DNA of 64,000 bases from Bradyrhizobium sp. Arg816 (lineage in GTDB: Bacteria; Pseudomonadota; Alphaproteobacteria; Rhizobiales; Xanthobacteraceae): NCBI RefSeq assembly GCF_029989365.1, contig NZ_JAPRAQ010000005.1:372001-436000 (forward strand), given 5' to 3'. A program made the position numbers and the translations under genes. Under the pieces are notes generated by a model that was not told the DNA's origin, did not search any database, and saw nothing but the letters and a program-made list of their open reading frames with translations. Below are positions 16,431-25,517 of this stretch, piece after piece (the first letter of the stretch is position 1; the number at the start of each line of letters is the position of its first letter).

Positions 16431-17264
16431 ATGTCCGGTCATTTGCGAATTTGTTTTGCCGCTTTTGTATGTCTTGCCGGTCTGTCGACGACGTCTGCGT
16501 CGTCGAACACATTTTCCGCATTCCTCAATGCCGATCCCGCGCCAGCCCCCGCGCCCAGTTCCGCGGAAGTGGAGTGCTTGTCGCGGCCCGGCAAGTCGAC
16601 CGCCGACGGCCAGCACTGGGTCTATAGGGTGGAAGGCCGGCGCAGATGCTGGTTCCAGGTCGCCGAAGCGACCGGGACGGTGAAGCAGTCGGTTCGCGAT
16701 CGTGCCGCCAAAGATCGTGCCGCCAAGGCCGAAGAGAACAAGACCACCGCGCGCAAGCGGAAGGCGGTGGATGCGCGCGCGGAGCTGCAGCGCTCCGCAC
16801 CCGAGGATACGTCTCGGCCGAGCCCGTCCGCGCCCGTGCAGGTGGTCGATGCCGGTCCCGTCCTTGCGACCGGGAGCGCGACCCGCGTGTCGCCGGTTCC
16901 CCTTTCCAAGCACGACCGCCTCACGGCCGACGGGATCACGCCGCGCCAGGTCGGCGTCCAAGCTGACGTCCAAGTCGACGTGGAGGCAATGCTGGCCGCC
17001 ACGCCGGCCGTCAGCGACGCGGTCGCCGCTTCGGCAACGCCGCTCGCCTTTTCCATCGCCGACGCCGGCGATGACGGGCAGGGCTGGACCTGGCTTGGCG
17101 CGCTGCTGATGGTTTTCGGGTTTCTTTTCGTCTTGAGCGCGAGTCGAACCATTCGGTGGGCCGTGCTGCTGCACCAGTTGAGGTCATCGTTCGTTCGCCA
17201 AGGGCTGCTGCTGGTCAAAGCGCGACCTCGCGGGGAGGTGGTTCGAAGAGGGCATTCGGCCTGA
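16431..17264 (+). CDS. Hypothetical exported protein with C-terminal membrane anchor
   Basis: I do not recognise a named family. The 277-residue protein starts with a signal peptide (ICFAAFVCLAGLSTTSAS). It has a short conserved-looking patch with two cysteines (AEVECLSRPGKSTADGQHWVYRVEGRRRCWF, here at about residues 45-75). A long Ala/Pro/Arg/Lys-rich linker follows (about 80-200). A C-terminal transmembrane helix (WTWLGALLMVFGFLFVLSA) has a basic tail after it. GGGGG at 16421-16425 is a usable ribosome site. The architecture suggests an envelope protein with an N-terminal periplasmic part tethered at its C-terminus. Confidence 0.65.
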   Translation: MSGHLRICFAAFVCLAGLSTTSASSNTFSAFLNADPAPAPAPSSAEVECLSRPGKSTADGQHWVYRVEGRRRCWFQVAEATGTVKQSVRDRAAKDRAAKAEENKTTARKRKAVDARAELQRSAPEDTSRPSPSAPVQVVDAGPVLATGSATRVSPVPLSKHDRLTADGITPRQVGVQADVQVDVEAMLAATPAVSDAVAASATPLAFSIADAGDDGQGWTWLGALLMVFGFLFVLSASRTIRWAVLLHQLRSSFVRQGLLLVKARPRGEVVRRGHSA

Positions 17265-17728
17265 ACCGCATGTTTCGGATCGGCTCGAGGCGTCCGCTTT
17301 CGGAGATGATGTGAGGGGCATGATGGAGGACGCCGATGCTCCCTTGATCAGGGCTCCAAGCCGCCCCCCGCGAGATCATGGCTCGCTGACGGCGCAGCTA
17401 GGATCCGTATCCGCCCAACTGCTGAACGGCTGACCGTTTGCTTGCCGCTGTTGTCTCAGCGGTTGCGTCGACCAACCCGGGAGCGTCGCCCATGAGTAAG
17501 ACTTGTTTGCTTTGCTTGCCGTCCTTTGCGCCCTGGATCTGGCTGTGGCGACGCCCGCCTTTGCCAAGACGTCGCGTACAAAAGTCGTGACGGTCGCCGG
17601 GTGCTCACCAAGCTGCGTCTCCGGCGGCGACGCGATGTCCGCCGATGGCCCAAATGCGAAGTGCGCGATGTACGCTATTTAGTCGCTTCGGGAGGAAAGC
17701 AGACGTCGCACCCAATCCGCAAGCGGTC
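17265..17728. other. Non-coding stretch
   Basis: No convincing gene, RNA or repeat was found in these 464 bases. Frames on both strands are short and Arg/Ser-rich. Confidence 0.4.
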
Positions 17729-18004
17729 TTATTGTGCTAAAAATCTGAATGCGACAATCAGTGCCACCATGCTCGCGAAAATCAGCAGTGCGGGGAGGGG
17801 TTTTCGGGTCATTGGCCTTGTCGAATGGCGCGCAGCTGATTGACTGGGTTGAGGTCTAGGCGCTCCCTGAGACCGCACGACCTTGTCCTCTCTCGTTGGC
17901 CTCCGAGCCTGTGGTTCCGGCGCTGCGCCTACGCCTCCCATCTCATTGTAATAAGCGCTGTAGACCTCGCGAACGGCTTGGGCCGTGGACTCGGCCTCAC
18001 TCAT
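17729..18004 (-). CDS. Hypothetical small protein with C-terminal transmembrane helix
   Basis: The 91-residue product starts MSEAESTAQAVREVYSAYY, continues through a Pro/Arg/Gln-rich linker and ends in a single hydrophobic helix (LPALLIFASMVALIVAF). The frame extends upstream to a TTG at 18130, but the added 42 residues look unnatural, so the ATG at 18004 is preferred. It would be tail-anchored in the inner membrane. No family was recognised. Confidence 0.4.
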   Translation of the reverse strand: MSEAESTAQAVREVYSAYYNEMGGVGAAPEPQARRPTREDKVVRSQGAPRPQPSQSAARHSTRPMTRKPLPALLIFASMVALIVAFRFLAQ

Positions 18005-18315
18005 TGTCCCGAGCCGAGTTCGATAGTTAGTCAGAAAGCTTTGGGCGCCTGTGTGGCCCAACCGTCGAATCGCGCCGGAGGCTGACCACCGATTGACCAA
18101 ACATCGTGGACAAACAGTAAAGGTGGTCAATCACAAGCGAACTCCACTGTTTTTGTTGATCTTTTCGCTTGCTACTTACGTTCGGGACGCAGGCCTCGCA
18201 GGTCAAAGAAGGCGTCGGCTCATGATTTACAACTCAGCTGTAACGCATTGATCTATATAGGTCTGCCATAACCGCCTTTTACGTCTAAGTGCCTGTAGTT
18301 ATTTAGAAAACATCA
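18005..18315. other. AT-richer spacer with a 9-bp inverted repeat
   Basis: This stretch is visibly richer in A and T than its surroundings, especially 18110-18315. GATTGACCA at 18091-18099 is repeated inverted as TGGTCAATC at 18124-18132. No gene is called. The composition fits the end of an acquired element abutting the tRNA fragment that follows. Confidence 0.4.
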
Positions 18316-18362
18316 GACTCTTAATCAGCGGGTCCCAGGTTCGAGCCCTGGTGCGCCCACCA
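18316..18362 (+). other. 3' fragment of tRNA-Lys (CTT): probable attachment site
   Basis: The 47 bases run from the anticodon region GACTCTTAATCAG through a perfect T arm (CCAGG, TTCGAGC, CCTGG at 18334-18350) to TGCGCCCACCA. They equal the 3' half of a rhizobial-type tRNA-Lys(CTT), including encoded CCA. The 5' half (acceptor, D arm, 5' anticodon stem) is absent. Such a fragment is the usual scar left at one end of an element integrated by a tyrosine recombinase into a tRNA gene. Given the plus orientation, the element should lie to the left with an intact tRNA-Lys at its far end. Confidence 0.7.
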
Positions 18363-18944
18363 AATAAAATCAGTCACTTAAGAGGTTTGTGGCTCAGAAC
18401 GGACCTTTCGGTTGGAAAACTAGGTTGATCCATCCTGATCTTTGGTCGAGAACTAACTCACATACCTTATCCCGCTCTTTGTCTCTGCACTTCGCAGCAT
18501 GAGATAGAGCACGAACATCGCCTGGTACAGGCCGATTACATGACCCATCGTAGAATGGGACACTCCAGCGGAAAAAACGGACGTTCGAGAGATTGATTTC
18601 GCAATTTGGAGCGTATCGATCGCTTGTTCGATCCATCGCTCGCAGGCGTAAGGGGACGGTTCGCACGTTGTGACTGGATATTCCGTGCTGAGCCAGAATG
18701 CGAAGTTTGGGGGTTCGAGTCACTTCCCCGCTATGTCTTCCCGCTACGGACGATCTGGTTCGCCTATTCTCGGGACCGGACGAGGTCGGTCGACTCGAGC
18801 GACAAGATTCGCGAGAGCTCAGGAGTGAACCTCGACCTTCAAGCAAGCGCTGAACGGGTCCGGCCTCACCAACTCCGAACCGCCTCCACGCGACGGGACC
18901 GCTGTCCGTCGACTCATCTTCGATGGCTAAGGCACGACGTTGGC
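18363..18944. other. Non-coding stretch right of the attachment site
   Basis: About 580 bases without a believable gene. The frame at 18394-18969 on the minus strand is Arg/Ser-rich and has no ribosome site. No integrase remnant is recognisable. Confidence 0.4.
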
Positions 18945-19859
18945 TTATTGACTTCGGAATCGTCGCCATGCGCCGGGACTGCTCCCGGTCGACTCCGAGA
19001 ACACGCGCGTGAAGTGGCTTTGATCGCCAAAGCCGGTTGCTTTGGCAATTTCAAGAAGGGAAAGTCGCGAGGTCGATAGCAGCGACTTGGCTTTCTCGAC
19101 CCTCTGCTCACGCAGCCAGCGGTGCGGCGGCATGCCCATCGATTGCGCGAAGGCTCTGGAGAAATGTCCCGGCGACAACCCGCACTCGGCGGCGATGTCG
19201 GCCAGCGAAAGATCGCCGTCGAGATGCTCGCTCAACAATTCGGTCGCTCGTTTCTGCTGCCAGGGAGCAAGCCCGCCGCGAAGCCTCACGGCCGGCTGAT
19301 CGATGCCGGCATATTCCTTCAGAAGATGCGCAGCGGCGGCATGCAAAACGTGGTCGACAAAAATGCGGCTCGCTTCCTGCGGCTGCGCAAGCGACGGCAG
19401 CAGCGCACTGGCCAATTGTGCCAGCGTGCGATCGGGGGACAAGACCCCGGTAGGGGCATGCAGCTCGTCCACGCGTCTTGCGCCCTGGTGCTCGAGCATT
19501 CCGTTGAGGGCGCTACGCGTGAAATAGAAGTGCACCAGCTGGAAGCCGCTCTTGAACCGGACCCGGTTGTCGTGCCTGAGATCGAGTAGCGTTGCTCCGC
19601 CCGCCGCCTGCGGCCCCTGCGGTGGCAATGGACGCTCGTTCAACCAGATTTCGCGATCCAGGCTCTCCGAAAGGGATACCGAGGCGATGATCGATTCTTC
19701 GGTCGGCAATGAGTCGGATTTTTCCCGAGATGGCTGCTCGGACCTGACCAATGTCGCCGCATACTCCTTGCGATAACCCTTTTGCCGGACGACGGAGGGA
19801 GCTTCATCGATCCGAAGAAGCTGTGCCACCGTCTGACCATATCCCTTGAGGCTCGCCAT
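18945..19859 (-). CDS. AraC family transcriptional regulator
   Basis: The 304-residue protein has an N-terminal ligand/dimerisation half and a C-terminal double helix-turn-helix. The C-terminal part reads LAPWQQKRATELLSEHLDGD, LSLADIAAECGLSPGHFSRAF and LEIAKATGFGDQSHFTRVF, the two recognition units of AraC/XylS proteins. The N-terminus MASLKGYGQTV resembles three other regulators in this window. It ends 18945, just right of the attachment-site zone, and lies 49 bases downstream of the next AraC gene on the same strand. The inducer and target are unknown. Confidence 0.88.
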   Translation of the reverse strand: MASLKGYGQTVAQLLRIDEAPSVVRQKGYRKEYAATLVRSEQPSREKSDSLPTEESIIASVSLSESLDREIWLNERPLPPQGPQAAGGATLLDLRHDNRVRFKSGFQLVHFYFTRSALNGMLEHQGARRVDELHAPTGVLSPDRTLAQLASALLPSLAQPQEASRIFVDHVLHAAAAHLLKEYAGIDQPAVRLRGGLAPWQQKRATELLSEHLDGDLSLADIAAECGLSPGHFSRAFAQSMGMPPHRWLREQRVEKAKSLLSTSRLSLLEIAKATGFGDQSHFTRVFSESTGSSPGAWRRFRSQ

Positions 19860-19908
19860 CTCTATGGTTCTCGCTCGTGGTTGTCGGCAGGTCCTTCAAA
19901 TCGGCCTT

Positions 19909-20820
19909 TCAGGAGACGAGGGCGCGTCGCCATGCTTGCGGGTTGGCTCCGATCACCCGGTTGAAGACGCGCACCAGATGACGCTCTCCGGTAAATCCGC
20001 ACTGCCTGGCGATGTGATCGATCGATATTGTCGTTTGCTTCATGATGGCCATCGCCTTCTCCAACCGTCGCTCGAGCAACCATTTGTGAGGGGGCATTCC
20101 GACCGAGTTCGTGAATGCGGCGGCAAAGGTCCTGGGCGGCAGGCCGCACTCCTGCGCGAGTTGGGCGACCGTCAAATTGCCATCGAGATGGGCGCAAATG
20201 ATTTCCTTCACCCGCACTTCTTGCCATTTCGCCAGCTCAACGGCCCCGGCATCGGACTTGCCGGTCGTGGCGCCATAAGCGTGCAGAACATGCGCGGCGA
20301 TCGCCGTGGTGATGTGGTCGACAAAGAGCATGTTGGCTTCGTCGGGGCGCCGGAAGGCCGGATAAAGGGAACAGCCGAGATCGCGGATCACCGCGTCGTC
20401 TATGCCGCTGCAGGGATCGTGCGCAAATTCGTCGATGTCGCGCGCCTCGTCGAGTTCGGCAATGGTGCGGAGAACGCCTCGTGGCAAGTAAAATGACATC
20501 ATATGGAAGGACGAAACGCCGTAGCCTATGTACTTCCGCCGCAAGTCGAAGATGTTGGACGAACCGGCTTGGAGCGGAAGCGCATCGACGGGCTTGTCAT
20601 CGATCCAGAGAACGCGTTGGGGCCAGTCACGCATATTCAGGGTGATGAGGAATGCGTTCTCCTGGGGGACCGCCGAGGTGTAGTCGTTCTCGGGAATGTC
20701 GCGCCGGACTTCCGTCACGGCGATTTCCGACTTCTGCAGAAGCGGCCGCGTGACCAGCGTTTGGGCTTCGCTGACGTGCAGCGCCTTCACCAGGTGTTGG
20801 CCGTAAGCGACTTTTTCCAT
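19909..20820 (-). CDS. AraC family transcriptional regulator
   Basis: This 303-residue regulator is homologous to its neighbour. The N-terminus MEKVAYGQHL aligns with the YGQ motif of the other paralogues, which together with GGGAAG upstream supports the start at 20820 rather than 20862. The C-terminal HTH pair reads TVAQLAQECGLPPRTFAAAF and IDHIARQCGFTGERHLVRVF. It is divergent from the MFS transporter gene at 21068 and is a natural candidate to control it. Confidence 0.88.
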   Translation of the reverse strand: MEKVAYGQHLVKALHVSEAQTLVTRPLLQKSEIAVTEVRRDIPENDYTSAVPQENAFLITLNMRDWPQRVLWIDDKPVDALPLQAGSSNIFDLRRKYIGYGVSSFHMMSFYLPRGVLRTIAELDEARDIDEFAHDPCSGIDDAVIRDLGCSLYPAFRRPDEANMLFVDHITTAIAAHVLHAYGATTGKSDAGAVELAKWQEVRVKEIICAHLDGNLTVAQLAQECGLPPRTFAAAFTNSVGMPPHKWLLERRLEKAMAIMKQTTISIDHIARQCGFTGERHLVRVFNRVIGANPQAWRRALVS

Positions 20821-21067
20821 CCGAGAGCTTCCCAATTCTCGTGTCTGTTCATGCCGTTGCACCCGATCATAGGGATGCCGGAGCTACCCGGGATTGTCTG
20901 AATTTGTCATCGTTTTGCAAAACCGATCAGAAAACGGCCGGTGGCGGCCGCTCCCGGGCCATTCCAGGGTGGCGTCCTCGAGCGCCTTCACCCTACAATC
21001 CGAGCAGAACCAGGCAGACCAAAGAGGCCTCTGCCGATCGGTCCACAGGGGTGAGACTATTTCGACT
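20821..21067. promoter_or_regulatory. Divergent intergenic region, AraC regulator / MFS transporter
   Basis: The 247 bases between the regulator and transporter starts must hold both promoters. I could not identify a clear -35/-10 pair or a repeated AraC half-site. Confidence 0.35.
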
Positions 21068-22285
21068 TTGGGTTCGAGGGCTACCGAATTCCGACGCGGT
21101 TGGCCGGCCATGATGGCGTGCCTGATTGGCCATGCGATCGGACTGCACACGCTTCCACCCTTCACGATCGGATTGTTCATCACGCCCTTGCAGCAGGAGC
21201 TTGGCTGGACCAGGACTTCGATCTCGCTCGGCATCACGATCATCACGATCGGCACGGCGCTCACCGCGCCTCTGATCGGCATTGTGGTCGACCGGGTCGG
21301 CGAACGAATTCTGATCGGGACCGGAATGCTCATGCTGGCTGCCGGCTATTTTGCCCTGAGCCTCATGAGCGGCTCGATCCTCCAATATTGGGCGATCATG
21401 GCCTTGATCGCTCTGCTCGGGGCGGGCTGCTCGCCGGTGCCGTTGTCCCGGATCATCGTTGGGCTGTTCGACCGCAACCGCGGTGCCGCTCTCGGCATCG
21501 TCCTGATCGGTACGGGTCTGGCGAGCGTCGTCGCTCCGATTTTCCTGTCGCCGATCATCGTTTCGTCGGGCTGGCGCGGGGGTTACCGCACGCTCGCATG
21601 GGTGATGCTGGCTGGGCTTCCGATCGTTGTCGGTCTCCTGGCGCTCAACGGGGTCGGCGGACCGCGACCGCGATCATCGCATGCGCGGGCAGAGGAATCC
21701 GTAACCGTCGCGGAGGTGCTCGGGCATCCTGTGTTCTTTCGCCTTCTCGTGCCGTTCGTACTGGTTGCGATCGGAACCGGCGGGGTGGTCGTGCACTTTG
21801 TGCCGATGCTGATCGATGCCGGGTTCAGTCCCGCAACCGCCGGGCCAATGGCCGGTCTTGTCGGCCTGTCGCTGGTTTCTGCCCGGTTGCTCGTCGGCGT
21901 TGCGATCGACTTCGTCTTCGCGCCTCTGGCGGCCACGCTTCTGATGGCAATAAGCTCGGCGGGCTTCATGGTGCTCGCCTTCGGCGGCCCCGGCTCCACG
22001 CCCTATGCCGCGATATTCCTGGGCATGTCGCTGGGAGCTGAGGTGGATCTCATCGTCTATCTTGCTTCCCGGTATTTTCCGGCGCGCTGTTTCGGCCGCG
22101 CCTATGGGTTCCTGTACTCGGCATTTTTGGTGACGGTGGCATTTTCACCGCTGGTCTATGCGGGGTTTCGAGAGACGATCGGAAGTTACTGGCCGGGCTT
22201 CGTCTGGGCGTCCGTGTTTCTAGCGCTGAGCAGCATCTGCTTCGCGAAGTTGCCGCGCTTCGAGACGCCGCAGCCCGACAGCTAG
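21068..22285 (+). CDS. MFS transporter
   Basis: The roughly 405-residue protein has twelve predicted hydrophobic helices in two halves. The MFS loop motif after helix 2 is present (IVVDRVGERILIG), with a helix-4 arginine in SPVPLSRIIVGLF and the repeat in the second half (VGVAIDFVFAPL). It resembles the oxalate/formate-antiporter-like subgroup, but the substrate cannot be predicted. The start is uncertain: TTG at 21068 has an AGGGGTGAG site upstream, and the ATG at 21110 begins right at helix 1. The 3' end overlaps the convergent fixS stop by 4 bases. Confidence 0.82.
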   Translation: MGSRATEFRRGWPAMMACLIGHAIGLHTLPPFTIGLFITPLQQELGWTRTSISLGITIITIGTALTAPLIGIVVDRVGERILIGTGMLMLAAGYFALSLMSGSILQYWAIMALIALLGAGCSPVPLSRIIVGLFDRNRGAALGIVLIGTGLASVVAPIFLSPIIVSSGWRGGYRTLAWVMLAGLPIVVGLLALNGVGGPRPRSSHARAEESVTVAEVLGHPVFFRLLVPFVLVAIGTGGVVVHFVPMLIDAGFSPATAGPMAGLVGLSLVSARLLVGVAIDFVFAPLAATLLMAISSAGFMVLAFGGPGSTPYAAIFLGMSLGAEVDLIVYLASRYFPARCFGRAYGFLYSAFLVTVAFSPLVYAGFRETIGSYWPGFVWASVFLALSSICFAKLPRFETPQPDS

Positions 22286-22437
22286 AGCTCGGGCCTTTCA
22301 TTGCCTTCGAACAGGATGCGCTGGGCTGCGCCTTCGAGGTCGTCATACTGATCGTTTTTCAGTGTCCACATGAAGGAAGCGAGGCCTGCGAGACCCAGGC
22401 CGATCGCGATCGGCACAAGAAAGAAGAAGTCGATCAT
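22282..22437 (-). CDS. fixS: cbb3-type cytochrome oxidase assembly protein CcoS/FixS
   Basis: This 51-residue protein has one transmembrane helix (FLVPIAIGLGLAGLASFMW) followed by the family signature region LKNDQYDDLEGAAQRILF. CcoS is needed to insert redox cofactors, including copper, into the CcoN subunit. The ATG overlaps the fixI stop by 4 bases (ATGA), so translation is coupled. It is the last gene of the minus-strand oxidase cluster, and its stop codon abuts the convergent MFS gene. Confidence 0.93.
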   Translation of the reverse strand: MIDFFFLVPIAIGLGLAGLASFMWTLKNDQYDDLEGAAQRILFEGNERPEL

Positions 22438-24695
22438 TTGCCTGCCTCACACGCCACAAGGGCTTTGGTTTCGGCGGTGTCCTCCTGCCCATTCTGCTGC
22501 ATCGTCCGGACATCGAGGCGCAGCGCATTGGCCACGACCGTGACGGATGAGAGCGACATCGCAATCGCCGCAAGAAGAGGCGTGACGTGGCCGAGTGCGG
22601 CGAAGGGGATCGCCACGACGTTGTAGATGACTGCCAGCGCGAAATTCTGGCGGACCAGCACACGAGCCGCGCGAGAGATTTCGATCGCCCGAGGCACCGC
22701 CTCGAGGCTGTCACGGAGGAACACGAGGTCGGCGGCGTTGCGGCCGATATCCGAGGCCGAGGCCGGGGCCATCGAGACGTCGGCCGCCGTCAGCGCCGGC
22801 GCGTCGTTCAATCCGTCGCCCACCATCAGCACCTTGTGGCCGGCCTGTCTCAAGGCGGAGACATGCCGGATTTTTTTGGCGGGTTGGGCCTCCGAGACCC
22901 AGGGCAGGCCTAGATGTCCGGCAATTTCTCGCACCCGGCGGTCGCCGTCGCCGGATAGGATTTCCGCAGTGATGCCTGCCTTTGTCAGCTCGGCAGTGGC
23001 TTTTTGCGCGCCGTCGCGGAGGGCATCGTCGAAGGTGAAACAGGTTACCATTTCGCCGTTGGTCGAGAGCGCAACGGCTATATCGTGATCGCTGTCGGCG
23101 GCTCGTCCGTCAGCTATTGCCCAACCGGGGCGTCCCAATCGATAGACGTTGCTGCCGAGACTCGCTTCGAGGCCTTTGCCCGGATGTTCTGCCATCACAT
23201 CGAACGCCATGCGGCGGGCCTTGTTGTCGAGACTAGCCAGCGCTTCCGAATAGGGATGGCGCGAATGCATCGCCATGCCGGCTGCCAAAGCAAGCATGTC
23301 GGCGCTGGTATCGCCCCTTGCGCTAACCCGCGGTTGTCCAGAAGTGAGCGTCCCCGTCTTGTCGAAGATCACGGTGTCGATCTCGGCAAGCCTTTCCAAT
23401 GCGGCGCCATCCCTGAGCATGATGCCCTGTTCGAACAGCCGCCGGGCGGCGGCGACATGAACCATTGGAACGGCGAGCCCGAGTGCGCAGGGGCAGGTGA
23501 TGATCAGAACGGCGATCGCAATGGTGATGGCACGATGGGCATCGCCGGAGACGATCATCCAGCCGAGGAAGGCCAGGAACGCCAAGGAGTGAACGGCTGG
23601 CGCGTAGAGCCGTGCGGCGCGGTCCGCGATCCGGCGATAGGATGCCCGCCCGGCTTCGGCGGCTTCCATCATGCGGGTCATCTCAGCGAGGAAGGAATCG
23701 GTCGCAGCTGCGGTCGCCACAATCGTCAGGGGCCCCGTCAGGTTGAGGATGCCGGCCTCGAGTTCGGTCCCTTCCTCGGCCTGAACGGGCGCGCTCTCGC
23801 CTGAGACCAGGGAATAGTCGAGCTCGGAAGTTCCCTTGACCACCCGTCCATTGACCGGGACGCGTTCGCCGGCAGCGAGCAGGATCGCCATCCCCGGCGC
23901 GATCTCATCGACCGCCACATAGGTCTGCGTGCCATCCGCGTGAAGAACGAGGGCGCCCCGAGCGCTCAGCCGTGCCAGTCCGCTCACGGCCTGTCGCGCC
24001 CTTTCGCGCATCACATGATCCAGCGTGCGGCCGACGAGAAGAAAGAACAGCAGCGACACGGCCGCGTCGAAATAGGCGTAGGGCCCGTGATGGATGGTCT
24101 CGTAAAGGCTCATTGCGAAAGTGAGCAGGACGCCGATTGAGATCGGCACGTCCATGTTGGTCTGCCCGTGTCTCACGCTGCGCCACGCGGAGCGGAAGAA
24201 GATCTGACCGGAATAGGCGAGCGTCGCGAGCGCGATCAGCGCAGAAATCCAGTGGAACAGGTCGCGTGTTGCAGCTTCAGCGCCTGCCCACACTGAAGCA
24301 GACAAAAGCATGATGTTGGTGGACGCAAATCCTGCGACCGCAAGCGCACGCAACAGTTCCGTCAGCACCGTGTCTTTGCCATTTGCGCCGATATCGTGCA
24401 GGTGAGCCCGATAGCCGATGCTCTCGAGTTTCGGCATGAACTGCGGTGGAATTTCGCCGCGCCAGACAATTGTCACGCGGCGGGTCGAGAGATTGGCGCG
24501 GGCACGAACAACGCCATCAAGCTTGGTGAGCGCCGCCTCGATCCGTTGCAGGCAGCCGCCGCAATGGATGTCGGGCACCGACAGATCAGTCTGCCGCAGG
24601 CCTGCGTCCACGATCCTGCTCGCAAGCAGGATCTCGTCATTCAGGTTTCCGGCCTGATGAAGACAGAGTTCGGCGCCGGGTGCGCAACAACTCAT
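22434..24695 (-). CDS. fixI: Copper-translocating P-type ATPase CcoI/FixI
   Basis: The 753-residue P1B ATPase supplies copper for cbb3 oxidase assembly. An N-terminal heavy-metal domain has CGGC (in DIHCGGCLQRIEAAL), after a cysteine-rich start MSCCAPGAELC. Eight membrane helices include the ion-binding CPC (ITCPCALGLAVP). The phosphorylation site is DKTGTLTSG, with nucleotide-domain HP in SRHPYSEAL and hinge GDGLNDAPAL. It lies 27 bases after the DUF2189 gene and overlaps fixS by 4 bases. All catalytic motifs are intact. Confidence 0.94.
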   Translation of the reverse strand: MSCCAPGAELCLHQAGNLNDEILLASRIVDAGLRQTDLSVPDIHCGGCLQRIEAALTKLDGVVRARANLSTRRVTIVWRGEIPPQFMPKLESIGYRAHLHDIGANGKDTVLTELLRALAVAGFASTNIMLLSASVWAGAEAATRDLFHWISALIALATLAYSGQIFFRSAWRSVRHGQTNMDVPISIGVLLTFAMSLYETIHHGPYAYFDAAVSLLFFLLVGRTLDHVMRERARQAVSGLARLSARGALVLHADGTQTYVAVDEIAPGMAILLAAGERVPVNGRVVKGTSELDYSLVSGESAPVQAEEGTELEAGILNLTGPLTIVATAAATDSFLAEMTRMMEAAEAGRASYRRIADRAARLYAPAVHSLAFLAFLGWMIVSGDAHRAITIAIAVLIITCPCALGLAVPMVHVAAARRLFEQGIMLRDGAALERLAEIDTVIFDKTGTLTSGQPRVSARGDTSADMLALAAGMAMHSRHPYSEALASLDNKARRMAFDVMAEHPGKGLEASLGSNVYRLGRPGWAIADGRAADSDHDIAVALSTNGEMVTCFTFDDALRDGAQKATAELTKAGITAEILSGDGDRRVREIAGHLGLPWVSEAQPAKKIRHVSALRQAGHKVLMVGDGLNDAPALTAADVSMAPASASDIGRNAADLVFLRDSLEAVPRAIEISRAARVLVRQNFALAVIYNVVAIPFAALGHVTPLLAAIAMSLSSVTVVANALRLDVRTMQQNGQEDTAETKALVACEAGK

Positions 24696-24722
24696 GGCTC
24701 AGCTCCATCCGCTCCAGCGCAG

Positions 24723-25517
24723 TCACTCCGTGTCCGGCTCGACGGCGCGATAGGCGTGCCAGGTGGCGTGGCCCAGCAGCGGATAGGTCACGATCAGTCC
24801 GAGCATGCCGGTCGCGAGACTTATCAGGAACAAGACGAGCACGATTGTCGCCCAAATCAGCATCACGCGCAGATTGTTGCAGACGAGGGCCATGCTGGAT
24901 GCCATCGCGGTCAGCGCGTCCGTGCGCCGGTCGAGCAGCATCGGAATGGAGAAGACACTGATCGCAAAGGAGAACGCCGCAAATAGCCCGCCCACGACCG
25001 TGCCAACGATAAGCATGGCCCAGCCGGTCGCGGTGGTGAACAGCATCGGTGCGACGCGATCGAGCCCCGGAAACGCGACCATACCGAAGAACAGAGCGTA
25101 GATTAGTACAGCCGCCCGGATCCAGACGATCATGAGCAGGGAGAGCAGGACGCCGGTGAACAGAATCTGGCCGCCAGAGCTCGGTCTAACGAGATAAAGA
25201 TTTTCCCAGCGTATCGGTTTTCCGCTTTCGATCCGCCGGCTCTTCTCATAGAGCCCAACAGCCAGGATCGGGCCGATCACCATGAAGCCCGCGAAGAGCG
25301 GAAACAGGATGTAGTCGCGTTTCAGCGCAATCAGGCCGGCGACCAAGCCGATCGAGATGGCGAAGATCAGCGCGCCGTAGGAGAGGCTCATCTGTATCTG
25401 CGTCGCGAAATCGCGCCAGCCCTGTTCCAACCATTTGAACGGGTCGCGCGCGGTCAATGGGCGAGCCCATCTGTTGACTGTCGCGAGCGGCGGCGCCACG
25501 GAAGGAAGCATTGTCAT
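24723..25517 (-). CDS. DUF2189 integral membrane protein
   Basis: The 264-residue protein has about six hydrophobic helices (for example YGALIFAISIGLVAGLIAL and ATIVLVLFLISLATGMLGLI) and the DUF2189 hallmarks WLEQGWRDF, GPILAVGLYEKSRR and TYPLLGHATWHAYR. Its function is unknown. It is often linked to respiratory genes in alphaproteobacteria. The start at 25517 has AAGGAC upstream and overlaps the preceding small ORF (ATGA). It occupies the place where fixG and fixH usually lie, between the ccoNOQP genes and fixI. Confidence 0.85.
   Translation of the reverse strand: MTMLPSVAPPLATVNRWARPLTARDPFKWLEQGWRDFATQIQMSLSYGALIFAISIGLVAGLIALKRDYILFPLFAGFMVIGPILAVGLYEKSRRIESGKPIRWENLYLVRPSSGGQILFTGVLLSLLMIVWIRAAVLIYALFFGMVAFPGLDRVAPMLFTTATGWAMLIVGTVVGGLFAAFSFAISVFSIPMLLDRRTDALTAMASSMALVCNNLRVMLIWATIVLVLFLISLATGMLGLIVTYPLLGHATWHAYRAVEPDTE

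Noticed and set aside
18705..18735. T-arm-like sequence GGGTTCGAGTCACTTCCCC
   Set aside because: The surrounding bases do not fold into any other tRNA arm and no CCA-ending acceptor strand follows. I take it as chance.
18394..18969. 191-codon minus-strand frame right of the tRNA fragment
   Set aside because: Arg/Ser-rich, no ribosome site, no family, and it overlaps the AraC gene end.
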